Both the position numbers and the translations under genes were made by a program. Shown here piece after piece: positions 55,981 through 64,000 of a DNA stretch of 64,000 nt. The notes beneath the pieces are model-generated. The model was not told the DNA's origin and searched no databases. It saw only the letters and a program-made list of their open reading frames with translations. This stretch comes from Fidelibacterota bacterium. Lineage in GTDB: Bacteria > Fidelibacterota > UBA8477 > JABMPR01. Each line of letters starts with the position of its first letter. Within the stretch, counting starts at the first letter, position 1. The stretch spans positions 1 through 64,000 of the forward strand of contig JAIPJF010000014.1 in assembly GCA_021734325.1 (NCBI GenBank), given 5' to 3'.

Positions 55981-57273
55981 TTGATCAGTAAAATTATAAT
56001 TGAATCGTTTATACAGCTTGCCAAGGATAAGGACATCGACCGTAAAGAATTGGCCGATATCATAAAAGAGATCTTTGAAGCCTTGATTCAAAAGAAATAC
56101 GGAAACGTAGACAATTTTGATGTCATTGTGAATATGGATAAGGGTGAGATAGAAATCTACCAGGAGAAGGAAGTCGTTGAGGTTGTTGATGATCCCGATT
56201 TTGAAGTGGATGTCAAAACCGCACAGGCAATTGCTCCCGACCTTGAGATTGGCGATCCCTTCATTGACGTGGTCGATCCAGCAACCTTTGGACGTCGTCT
56301 GATCACTTTTGCCCGACACGTGATGGCTCAAAAAATTCAAGAATTTGAAAGAGATCAGATCTATCGTGACTATGCAAGTCGGGTTGGTGAGATCATTATT
56401 GGTGAGATCCACCAGATCAGGCGCGATGCCTTGTTTGTGAATATTGACAAGGCTGAATTGAAAATGCCACGGGAAGAACAGATCTATAGCGAACGTTATC
56501 GTCGCGGTGACAGTGTCAGGGCGATTATCAAAGAGGTCCGATCTGATAAACGTGGCCCGGACATTATAATTTCCCGCGCTGACCCAAGCTTTTTGCTTAA
56601 ACTGTTTAAAAATGAGGTACCTGAGATCGAGGACGGGATCATTGATGTACGCACCCTATCTCGTGAACCTGGCGATCGAACAAAGATAATCGTGGAATCG
56701 CATGATAAGCGGATTGATGCAGTTGGCGCCTGTGTGGGTATGAAGGGAAGTCGTATCCAGGTCATTGTTCGTGAGCTGAATGGTGAGAAAATCGATATAA
56801 TTAACTTTACTTCTGAACCACAGTTGCTTGTTAGTCGTGCACTTTCACCGGCAAAACCGTATCGTGTGACCATCGATTATGAGAAGCAGCGGGCCTTGGC
56901 TTTATTCGAAGATGACGATATTTCAATCGCCATTGGGAAAAATGGACAAAATGTCAGATTAGCTTCCAAAGTCACCGGTTTTGAAATTGATGCAAAATCG
57001 CGCAGTGAGGTAGAAGGCCCGGTTGAAGTAGAAGTCTTTCTTGAAGAAGTTGAAGGGCTACCAAAACGCGTGGTTTCCATACTCGCCGAGAACGGAATTG
57101 ATACAGTCAATGAGGTGGTCAATACCAGCAAAGCAGAATTACTCGAATTCAAGGGGCTCGGTGAAAAATCACTGGATGAATTTATGATCGCACTCATGGA
57201 AAAAGTGGAAGTAAAAATTGAAGTCATAGAAGAAGTAGTTGAAGTGGACAGCAACTCCGAGGACGAGGAATAG
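55981..57273 (+). CDS. nusA: transcription termination/antitermination factor NusA
   Basis: A 430-residue RNA polymerase-associated factor. Domains in order: N-terminal RNAP-binding domain (about 1-130), S1 domain (VGEIIIGEIHQIRRDALFVNI), KH1 and KH2 (VGACVGMKGSRIQVIVRELNGEKIDI; ISIAIGKNGQNVRLASKVTG). A single helix-hairpin-helix-like tail follows (LLEFKGLGEKSLDEFMIAL) and a Glu-rich end. It starts with TTG behind AGGAGG. It lacks the second acidic repeat of E. coli NusA, as in many non-proteobacteria. Confidence 0.96.
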   Translation: MISKIIIESFIQLAKDKDIDRKELADIIKEIFEALIQKKYGNVDNFDVIVNMDKGEIEIYQEKEVVEVVDDPDFEVDVKTAQAIAPDLEIGDPFIDVVDPATFGRRLITFARHVMAQKIQEFERDQIYRDYASRVGEIIIGEIHQIRRDALFVNIDKAELKMPREEQIYSERYRRGDSVRAIIKEVRSDKRGPDIIISRADPSFLLKLFKNEVPEIEDGIIDVRTLSREPGDRTKIIVESHDKRIDAVGACVGMKGSRIQVIVRELNGEKIDIINFTSEPQLLVSRALSPAKPYRVTIDYEKQRALALFEDDDISIAIGKNGQNVRLASKVTGFEIDAKSRSEVEGPVEVEVFLEEVEGLPKRVVSILAENGIDTVNEVVNTSKAELLEFKGLGEKSLDEFMIALMEKVEVKIEVIEEVVEVDSNSEDEE

Positions 57274-57364
57274 GTAAATTTCTTAGGTAATGTTTGGGCC
57301 AAGCAGTGATACAGTAATTAGCAATTCTAATTACGCCTGACAAACGACGAGGAAAGAGGAACGA

Positions 57365-59893
57365 TTGAGTAAGCCAAAACGAATATATCAAATAGCAAAG
57401 CAGATTAATATCTCGCACCAGGAGATTGTTAGTTTCCTTAAGGAGAAGGGTTTGGATGTCACAAACCACATGAGTCCTGTTGAGGAAGATGTCTATGAAT
57501 TAATCATGAAAAACTTTGCTACTGACCTTTTTCAGATCGAACAGGATCAAAAGGAATTGGACCGCAAGGCATTAGAAGACCAGCGCCGTCTTGAAGAAGA
57601 AGAACGAATCCGAAAGGCTGAAGAGGTACGAGAAGCACGAGACCTGGAAGAACGCCAGCGTAGGGAAGCTGAAGATCAACGCAAACAGGAAATTGAAGAG
57701 GCCAAACGTCGAGTTGAGCGGATAAAGGTTGATGCCATAGAGCTGGCAATACGTGAGAAAGACGAAGCAGAGGCCAAGCAGCTTGCTGAAGCTGATGCTG
57801 AAAAAGAAAAAGCTGAAAAAGAAAAAGAGAAAGAAGTCAAAAAGGCTTCGAAACCAACCATTCTAAGACCTGGGGAAGATGCTGTTGTAGAACTTCCAGA
57901 GACGCCTGCTGACAAGATTATCGCCAAAAAAATTGAACGTAAAATTAAGCATGTTGTCAAGACTGGTGTTGAAATAGATAAATCCAAAAAGGGTAAAAAA
58001 CGTCGCACCTTTGACCAGAAGGAAGTTGATGCCTCAATCAAGAAGGTCATGACTTCCATGGATACTGGAAAAAAACGTAAACGTCGCCGTGAAGGCAAGC
58101 GGGACGATTTTCCTGAAGATTACGTATACAGGGTCTCTGAGTTTGTCTCGGTCCATGATTTTGCTGAACTGATAGAAATTGATGTCGCTGATATTATTGG
58201 CAAGTGTATGGACATGGGAATGATGGTAACCATCAATCAGAGAATTGATCAGGATACCATAGAGCTGCTGGCTGAAGAATTTGAGATAAAAGTAGAATTC
58301 GTAGACGATACAGCAACGATTCAGGAAGAAGTGGAAGCCCACGAAGAAGTCGATGAGTCTGAATTGGCACCACGACCACCTGTTGTTACCATCATGGGTC
58401 ACGTGGATCATGGAAAAACCTCTTTGCTCGATTACGTCAGGAAAACAGATGTAATAGCCGGAGAAGCGGGTGGAATTACCCAGCATATTGGCGCTTATTC
58501 GGTTCAGCTCAAAGATGGTAATGTCATAACATTTTTGGATACACCTGGTCACGAAGCCTTTACAGCCATGCGTGCCCGTGGTGCCCAGGTAACAGATATT
58601 GTCATTATCATTGTTGCCGCAGACGATGCCGTCATGCCCCAGACAATTGAGGCAATCGACCATGCCAAAGCCGCTGGTGTACCCATCATTTTTGCTATTA
58701 ATAAGATCGATAAACCAGGTGCTGATCCAGAGAAGGTACGTCGTGAGCTATCTGAACGTAACCTCCTGGTTGAGAGTTGGGGAGGAAAAATCCCCGATGT
58801 CGAGATTTCTGCAAAATTGGGGACAAATGTTGAAGAACTTCTGGATACCATCGTTTTAGAGGCTGAAATACTCGATCTGAAAGCTAAACCTTCAGGTATG
58901 GCTCGCGGAATTGTGGTAGAATCCCGTCTGGACAGGGGGATTGGTGCCGTGGCGACAGTGTTGGTCAATCGTGGCAAACTTAAAATTGGTGATGCCTTTG
59001 TTTGTGGTGATTTTTCAGGTCGCGTACGTGCCCTGAAAAATGATCATGGAGACAGGATTAAATTTGCCGGTCCTTCAACACCGGTTGAAGTGCACGGGTT
59101 CAGTGATGTTCCTCGAGCCGGTGATCTTCTGGTGGTCATGAAAAATGACAAAGAAGCTCGTGAGGTTAGTGTCCAGAGAAGTCAAATCCGTCGTGAACAA
59201 GAATTCAAACGCATGCGGCATATGACTCTGGATGAGATATCCCGTCAGATATCTGAAGGGAAGGTCAAGGAAGTTCCACTCCTTATCAAGGGGGATGTGG
59301 ATGGTTCGATTGAAGCCCTTGCTGACTCATTCATGAAGTTATCAACGAGTGAAGTTGCCGTTCGCATCATTCACCGCGGTATTGGCATGATCAAGGAAAC
59401 CGATGTTCTCCTTGCTGCTGCATCAAACGCTGTGATTGTGGGATTTAACGTTACTGCAGACAGTAATGCCCGCCTTATTGCCAAGGCTGAAGACGTAGAG
59501 ATCCGACATTATGATGTGATATATGCTGCTGTCGACGATATCTATAAAGCACTCGAGGGTCTGCTTGAACCTGATATCGAGGAAAAAGAACTGGGTGTGG
59601 CCGAAGTTGGTGAATTGTTCAAAATCCCAAAGATTGGAACGATTGCCGGATGTACAGTTATCTCAGGTGTTGCACGTCGAGATGCCAAAATACGTTTGGT
59701 ACGTGATGGCGTAGTCATCTTTAAAGGCGAGCTAAATGCCTTGAAACGATTTAAGGACGAGGCCAAAGAAGTCATGGAAGGAAACGAATGTGGAATTTCT
59801 CTGAAAGATTATAGCAAGATCAATGTCGGAGATACCATTGAATTCTATTCCATGGAAATAATCAAACGCAAATTAGAATCAAGTTCCAAATAG
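57365..59893 (+). CDS. infB: translation initiation factor IF-2
   Basis: An 842-residue GTPase that places initiator tRNA on the 30S subunit. It has an N-terminal IF2_N domain (RIYQIAKQINISHQEIVSFLKEKG), a long charged coiled-coil linker (about 60-250), and the G domain with GHVDHGKTS (about 345), DTPGHEAF and NKIDKPGADP. Domains II-IV follow, including RSQIRREQEF. It starts with TTG preceded by AAAGAGG. It lies 91 bases after nusA in the usual order. Confidence 0.97.
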   Translation: MSKPKRIYQIAKQINISHQEIVSFLKEKGLDVTNHMSPVEEDVYELIMKNFATDLFQIEQDQKELDRKALEDQRRLEEEERIRKAEEVREARDLEERQRREAEDQRKQEIEEAKRRVERIKVDAIELAIREKDEAEAKQLAEADAEKEKAEKEKEKEVKKASKPTILRPGEDAVVELPETPADKIIAKKIERKIKHVVKTGVEIDKSKKGKKRRTFDQKEVDASIKKVMTSMDTGKKRKRRREGKRDDFPEDYVYRVSEFVSVHDFAELIEIDVADIIGKCMDMGMMVTINQRIDQDTIELLAEEFEIKVEFVDDTATIQEEVEAHEEVDESELAPRPPVVTIMGHVDHGKTSLLDYVRKTDVIAGEAGGITQHIGAYSVQLKDGNVITFLDTPGHEAFTAMRARGAQVTDIVIIIVAADDAVMPQTIEAIDHAKAAGVPIIFAINKIDKPGADPEKVRRELSERNLLVESWGGKIPDVEISAKLGTNVEELLDTIVLEAEILDLKAKPSGMARGIVVESRLDRGIGAVATVLVNRGKLKIGDAFVCGDFSGRVRALKNDHGDRIKFAGPSTPVEVHGFSDVPRAGDLLVVMKNDKEAREVSVQRSQIRREQEFKRMRHMTLDEISRQISEGKVKEVPLLIKGDVDGSIEALADSFMKLSTSEVAVRIIHRGIGMIKETDVLLAAASNAVIVGFNVTADSNARLIAKAEDVEIRHYDVIYAAVDDIYKALEGLLEPDIEEKELGVAEVGELFKIPKIGTIAGCTVISGVARRDAKIRLVRDGVVIFKGELNALKRFKDEAKEVMEGNECGISLKDYSKINVGDTIEFYSMEIIKRKLESSSK

Positions 59894-59917
59894 AAATATT
59901 CGGATAGATTAACTGAT

Positions 59918-60253
59918 ATGGGAATTGCCAGACAAAAACGAGTAGCAGAAGCAGTGAAAGAAGCTATTGCTGAATATTTGATACTGAATCTGGCAAATTC
60001 TACTCCGGGATTTATCTCGGTGACAAGAGTAAAAATGGCTCCGGATCTAAAACTGGCAACGGTCTATTTTAGTATCTATGGTAATGAACAGGATATTGCC
60101 TTCACTTTTAAGACACTTGAGAGGTATAATAGCCGTATCCGCTATCACGTTGGGCAGGAAGTCCCTCTGAAATATGTACCTGAACTGCGTTTCTTTATTG
60201 ATGACTCGTTGGATTACTCATACAAAATGGCTGAAGTGATGAAAGATTTATGA
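59918..60253 (+). CDS. rbfA: ribosome-binding factor A
   Basis: A 111-residue KH-fold assembly factor for 16S rRNA 5' maturation. Family segments: GIARQKRVAEAVKEAIAEYL, ISVTRVKMAPDLKLATVYFSIYG and the C-terminal KYVPELRFFIDDSLDYSYKM. It is 24 bases after infB and overlaps truB by 4 bases. Confidence 0.95.
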   Translation: MGIARQKRVAEAVKEAIAEYLILNLANSTPGFISVTRVKMAPDLKLATVYFSIYGNEQDIAFTFKTLERYNSRIRYHVGQEVPLKYVPELRFFIDDSLDYSYKMAEVMKDL

Positions 60254-60918
60254 TAGGGACCGAGCATATTATCAATATCAACAAACCCATGGATTGGACC
60301 AGTTTTGATGTTGTGAATAAAATTCGGTATACCACCAGGATCAAAAAGGTGGGTCATGCCGGTACCCTTGATCCCTTTGCCACAGGCGTCCTGCTCGTCC
60401 TGACGGGCAAGAATACAAAACGTCAAAGTGAATTCATGGATCTCCCGAAGACCTATGAGGCAGAGATTCGTCTGGGGAAACGGATGGATACGGGAGATCG
60501 TACAGGTATCGTTATTGATACACAGGAGATCGGTAGCCTGAGCGAAGACAATATTTTGAAATCACTGAACAAATTCGTTGGTGAGATTCTTCAGATTCCA
60601 CCCATGTATTCAGCGAAAAAGGTTGAGGGTAAAACGCTCTATAAACTAGCCCGTAAAGGCAAGACCATTGAGCGGGAGCCCTCCAAAGTGAACATATATA
60701 ACATTGATTTAATATCTTTTACAGGGTCTCTTCTTCAAATACGCGTGAAGTGTGGAAGGGGAACCTATATCAGGGTGCTTGCTGAGGATATTGCCTGCGA
60801 TCTTGGCACCGTCGCCCATGTTGAAACATTGCAGAGAACGGCGGTAGGAGACTACAGCATAGAGGATGCATTAAGCATACCTGAGTTTATTGAAAATTGG
60901 AAATCATTCGCTGCATAG
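60250..60918 (+). CDS. truB: tRNA pseudouridine-55 synthase (short form)
   Basis: Makes pseudouridine at tRNA position 55. Catalytic Asp41 sits in GHAGTLDPFATGVLLVL. Other family motifs are NKPMDWTSFDVVNKIR, PPMYSAKKVEGKTLYKLAR and CGRGTYIRVLAEDIACDLG. At 222 residues it lacks the C-terminal PUA-like extension of the about 310-residue E. coli and B. subtilis enzymes, as in other FCB-type TruB proteins. The ATGA overlap with rbfA indicates coupling. Confidence 0.95.
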   Translation: MIGTEHIININKPMDWTSFDVVNKIRYTTRIKKVGHAGTLDPFATGVLLVLTGKNTKRQSEFMDLPKTYEAEIRLGKRMDTGDRTGIVIDTQEIGSLSEDNILKSLNKFVGEILQIPPMYSAKKVEGKTLYKLARKGKTIEREPSKVNIYNIDLISFTGSLLQIRVKCGRGTYIRVLAEDIACDLGTVAHVETLQRTAVGDYSIEDALSIPEFIENWKSFAA

Positions 60919-61856
60919 AAGATCTGCCTGAACTAACTGGTTCTGTGGCAACCATCGGTAGTTTTGATGGCATCCATCGGGGGCACCAGGCATTGATCAG
61001 AAAGTGCATACAGGAAGCCCAGGAAAGAAAATTACCCTCCGTGGTGATCACCTTCCATCCCCATCCACAGCAGCTTTTGCGAGGGAGGGATGAGCGTCCT
61101 ATCAGGTTGCTGACTGGTATCGATGAGCGAGCATATCTTATTCAAAAGTATGCTCCCGTGGATATTCTCCTGGTCCTTGATTTTAATCGGGGATTCTCAA
61201 GTATGAGTGCAGATGAATTCGCTGCCAGAGTACTTGAAGGCGTACTTAAGGTTAATCATCTTGTCGTTGGATATGACCACCGTTTTGGTCACCGGAGAGA
61301 AGGTGATGCAACCTGGTTGCAAGAGCGTGGCAAGACACGGGGTTATGGTGTGAGCGTGATCGGCCCGATCAACAATGAAGATCACCCAGTGAGCAGTACA
61401 CTGATCAGAGATCATATTCAATCTGATCGCCTGGATCTGGCAAATGCCATGCTTGGACATGCATACACCTTATTCGGAACCGTTGTAAAGGGGGATCAGA
61501 GAGGAAAGAGTCTGAGTTTTCCGACGGCGAATGTCGATCCCCATGTGGAAAACAAGCTCTTGCCCAATAGAGGTGTTTATTTAAGCCGGGTGTCGACCAG
61601 CACGTTTTCAAGTTTTGGGATGTGCAATGTTGGGGTTAGACCTACGTTTAAGGATGGGGAGGAAATAACCATTGAAGTACACCTTTTCAATGTTCCGGCA
61701 GGAAAGGAAGATATGTATGGTCAGGATGTAACCCTTGAGTTTTTACAAAAACTAAGAGATGAGAAGAAATTTTCCAACGTGGATGATTTAATAGAACAAT
61801 TAGAAAATGATAAAAAAACATGTATAGCGATAATCGAAAATTATCGAAGTGTCTGA
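60897..61856 (+). CDS. ribF: bifunctional riboflavin kinase/FAD synthetase
   Basis: Converts riboflavin to FMN and FAD. The 319-residue protein has the N-terminal adenylyltransferase domain ([29 protein letters not shown], then SSTLIRDHI) and the C-terminal kinase domain ([15 protein letters not shown]). It starts with TTG inside the 3' end of truB. RibF commonly sits between truB and rpsO. Confidence 0.94.
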   Translation: MEIIRCIEDLPELTGSVATIGSFDGIHRGHQALIRKCIQEAQERKLPSVVITFHPHPQQLLRGRDERPIRLLTGIDERAYLIQKYAPVDILLVLDFNRGFSSMSADEFAARVLEGVLKVNHLVVGYDHRFGHRREGDATWLQERGKTRGYGVSVIGPINNEDHPVSSTLIRDHIQSDRLDLANAMLGHAYTLFGTVVKGDQRGKSLSFPTANVDPHVENKLLPNRGVYLSRVSTSTFSSFGMCNVGVRPTFKDGEEITIEVHLFNVPAGKEDMYGQDVTLEFLQKLRDEKKFSNVDDLIEQLENDKKTCIAIIENYRSV

Positions 61857-61866
61857 AGGAGGACAT

Positions 61867-62136
61867 ATGTCAATAACAAAAGAAGAAAAAACAGCTCTGA
61901 TTAAAGAGTTCGGGGTAGATGAGAAAGATACTGGATCTACCAGTGTACAGGTAGCGATTCTGACAACTCAGATCCGGAACCTGACGGAGCATTTACAAGC
62001 ATATAAAAAAGATCATCACAGCCGGCGTGGTCTACTGAAAATGGTTGGTCAGCGACGTCGTTTGTTGCGCTATCTTCAGAAAGAAGATTTGGCACAGTAT
62101 AAAGCTTTGATTGAAAAGCTTAATATACGTAAATAG
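61867..62136 (+). CDS. rpsO: 30S ribosomal protein S15
   Basis: An 89-residue 16S-binding protein of standard length. The four-helix pattern is clear: [23 protein letters not shown], then [25 protein letters not shown] use ATG 61867 because GAAGGAGGACAT stands just upstream; an in-frame GTG at 61849 overlapping ribF is unlikely. Confidence 0.96.
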   Translation: MSITKEEKTALIKEFGVDEKDTGSTSVQVAILTTQIRNLTEHLQAYKKDHHSRRGLLKMVGQRRRLLRYLQKEDLAQYKALIEKLNIRK

Positions 62137-62150
62137 GAATTGGAGATATT

Positions 62151-64000
62151 TTGATTAAAAGAGAAATGATGCTGGGCGGCCGCACGCTTAGTCTTGAAAC
62201 AGGTCGTATGGCCAAACAAGCGGGTGGATCCGTGCTTGCCATTTATGGTGAGACTGCTGTCCTTGTGGCAGCAACTGCATCTAAAGATGAAGATCTAACG
62301 AAGGATTATTTTCCGTTACAGGTCGAATACAGAGAAAAAAGTTATGCCGGTGGGAAAATACCGGGTGGCTTTTTCAAACGGGAAGCCAGACCCTCTGACA
62401 AAGAGATTCTGAGTGCTCGCATGACAGATAGACCCATCCGTCCACTCTTCCCTGAAAATTTTAACAGCGAAACCCAGGTGATGATAACTGTTGTCGCCAG
62501 TGATGGTGAGAACACAGCAGATACATTGGGTACCATCGGTGCATCCTTTGCACTGTCCATCTCAGACATTCCCTGGAATGGTCCTGTTGCCTCTGTCCAT
62601 GTTGGACGAATTAACGGAGAGCTCATTTTAAACCCAACCTCTTCACAGATTGAAGAATCTGAAATGGATGTTACCGTCACTGGTACAGCCACTGATGTTG
62701 TCATGGTTGAAGGTGAGGCCAAAGAGGTTTCTGAAGTGATCATGGTTGAAGCCCTGGTCTTCGCTCAAAAGGCGATTGCAGAGATCGTGGCCTTTCAGCA
62801 GAGTATTATCGATGAGATTGCTCCTGTAAAAAGAGTTCTCACTGTGGATAATAGCAAAGACGAGCTTAAAGCTGCTGTAGATGCGGCCATAGATGAAGCT
62901 GAATTGACGAAATTGAACGCGATCATCTTAAAACTCGAACGCCAGGATGCTAGAGGTGCTGCCAGGGACGCTCTCCTTGCTAAATTCAAAGAAGAATATC
63001 CTGATGATCTTAAGATCGTCGGTGAGGTCTTTGATGGTCGTCTGAAAGCCAATATTCGTGAACAGATCATGGCCAAAGGCAAGCGCGTCGATGGCAGGGG
63101 ATTGAAAGATATCCGCCAGATCACGGCTGAAGTTGGTGTATTGCCCCGTGTCCACGGTTCTGCCCTGTTTACCAGAGGTGAAACACAGGCCCTTGTCATT
63201 GCCACCCTGGGTACAAAACTGGATGAACAGATCATTGATGATGTCGAGCAGGATTATAAAAAGTCCTTCTATCTACATTACAATTTTCCACCCTATTGTG
63301 TTGGTGAAGTTGGTAGAGTAGGATTTACCAGTCGACGTGAAATTGGACATGGAAACCTTGCAGAACGCAGTCTTAAGAACTTTCTGCCAGCAAAGGAAGA
63401 TTTTCCGTATACCGTGAGATTGGTGTCCGAGATTCTTGAATCAAACGGTTCATCATCCATGGCCAGTGTTTGTGGTGGTTCTCTGGCGCTCATGGATGCC
63501 GGTGTTGGTCTCAAAAAGACAGTTGCCGGTATTGCCATGGGATTGATCAGTGATGGGAAACGTTTCGCGGTCTTATCAGATATACTCGGCGATGAAGACC
63601 ATTATGGTGATATGGATTTCAAGGTTACCGGTACCAGGGATGGTATCAATGCCATCCAGATGGACCTGAAGATCGAAGGAATCAGTGCTGAGCTCATGAC
63701 GGAAGCCCTCCTACAGGCTAAAGAAGGTCGTGAACATATCATTGGTATCATGGAAGCATCATTACCAGCTCCTCGTGAAGACGTCTCAAAATATGCGCCT
63801 CGTTTTATCAGTATCAGGATCAAACCTGAGCAGATTGGTGATGTGATCGGTCCACAAGGGAAGATCATTAAGGCAATTCAGGCTGATACAGGAGCCACTG
63901 TTGAGATCGATCAGGAAGGTATTGTCTTTATCTTTGCACCTGATACTGTATCAGCCGAGGCTGCTGCAGAACGGGTAAACGGTATCGTCAGAGTCCCTGT
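62151..64000 (+). CDS. pnp: polyribonucleotide nucleotidyltransferase (partial, 3' end beyond window)
   Basis: 3'-to-5' phosphorolytic exoribonuclease. I take TTG 62151 with TTGGAG a few bases upstream; ATG 62166 is the alternative. About 616 codons are visible. First RNase PH domain: GRTLSLETGRMAKQAGGSVLA, FFKREARPSDKEILSARMTDRPIRPLFP. A linker helix domain follows (about 230-290). Second RNase PH domain: RVDGRGLKDIRQI, SALFTRGETQALVIATLG, SNGSSSMASVCGGSLALMDAGV. The KH domain opens with IGDVIGPQGKIIKAIQ. The remaining KH/S1 end lies outside the window. rpsO-pnp is the usual pair. Confidence 0.96.
   Translation, partial: MIKREMMLGGRTLSLETGRMAKQAGGSVLAIYGETAVLVAATASKDEDLTKDYFPLQVEYREKSYAGGKIPGGFFKREARPSDKEILSARMTDRPIRPLFPENFNSETQVMITVVASDGENTADTLGTIGASFALSISDIPWNGPVASVHVGRINGELILNPTSSQIEESEMDVTVTGTATDVVMVEGEAKEVSEVIMVEALVFAQKAIAEIVAFQQSIIDEIAPVKRVLTVDNSKDELKAAVDAAIDEAELTKLNAIILKLERQDARGAARDALLAKFKEEYPDDLKIVGEVFDGRLKANIREQIMAKGKRVDGRGLKDIRQITAEVGVLPRVHGSALFTRGETQALVIATLGTKLDEQIIDDVEQDYKKSFYLHYNFPPYCVGEVGRVGFTSRREIGHGNLAERSLKNFLPAKEDFPYTVRLVSEILESNGSSSMASVCGGSLALMDAGVGLKKTVAGIAMGLISDGKRFAVLSDILGDEDHYGDMDFKVTGTRDGINAIQMDLKIEGISAELMTEALLQAKEGREHIIGIMEASLPAPREDVSKYAPRFISIRIKPEQIGDVIGPQGKIIKAIQADTGATVEIDQEGIVFIFAPDTVSAEAAAERVNGIVRVP

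Overview
This 64 kb window is a bacterial chromosome segment of roughly mid-40s percent GC by eye. It probably comes from the FCB superphylum, and I think of Candidatus Marinimicrobia or a close relative such as Calditrichota or Ignavibacteria. The evidence is several secreted proteins ending in a FNPFNP-type C-terminal sorting module, a PorV/PorQ-like outer-membrane protein, a TonB-dependent receptor with a carboxypeptidase-regulatory plug extension, and many TTG/GTG starts. No 16S gene is present, so the lineage is an inference.

Layout. 0-5.4 kb: gcvT, ftsK, a LolA-like carrier and a YbhN/LPG-synthase-type membrane protein, all on +. 5.4-10.4 kb: minus-strand accessory genes (acyltransferase-3, GNAT, a STAS/SEC14-like protein, an MBL-fold hydrolase, an HSL-type esterase) with a degraded duplication between them. 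10.7-20.6 kb: tRNA-Val directly followed by thrS-infC-rpmI-rplT-pheS-pheT, then a small coiled-coil protein, zapA, rny and folD. infC has no ATG, GTG or TTG start that preserves its conserved N-terminus. 20.6-21.2 kb: two tandem 111-bp repeats running exactly in phase into tRNA-Arg(CCG). 21.2-24.2 kb: a minus-strand redox cluster (DUF362, a NapH/NapG-like fusion polyferredoxin, a small membrane protein).

24.8-50.4 kb is the most distinctive region. It is a carbohydrate or glycoside acquisition locus led by a LacI-type regulator. In order: a beta-propeller cargo protein, a TonB receptor, a second sorted cargo protein, a PorV-like protein, ribokinase, two MalF/MalG-type permeases, a membrane-anchored solute-binding protein, an ADP-ribosylglycohydrolase-family protein, an esterase, a tandem-esterase cargo protein with one dead domain, and a TIM-barrel-like protein fused to a SUMF1-like fold. 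A divergent M20 peptidase, an N-terminally truncated permease, a GH130 glycosidase, a lipoprotein and an MsmX/UgpC-type ATPase follow. No SusD-like gene is present, and the only ATPase lies about 11 kb from the intact permeases.

50.7-54.5 kb: a tyrosine phenol-lyase with the phenol-lyase-specific residues, a 500-bp decayed stretch, a PAP2 phosphatase, a LiaF-like membrane protein and tRNA-Arg(CCT). 54.6-64 kb: a TPR/YfgM-like membrane protein, a terminator, then the classic rimP-nusA-infB-rbfA-truB-ribF-rpsO-pnp operon, with pnp running off the window.

The core-gene runs are ordinary. The accessory interest lies in the 24.8-50.4 kb locus, the repeat structures at the tRNA-Arg and MBL genes, and several domain-level oddities.
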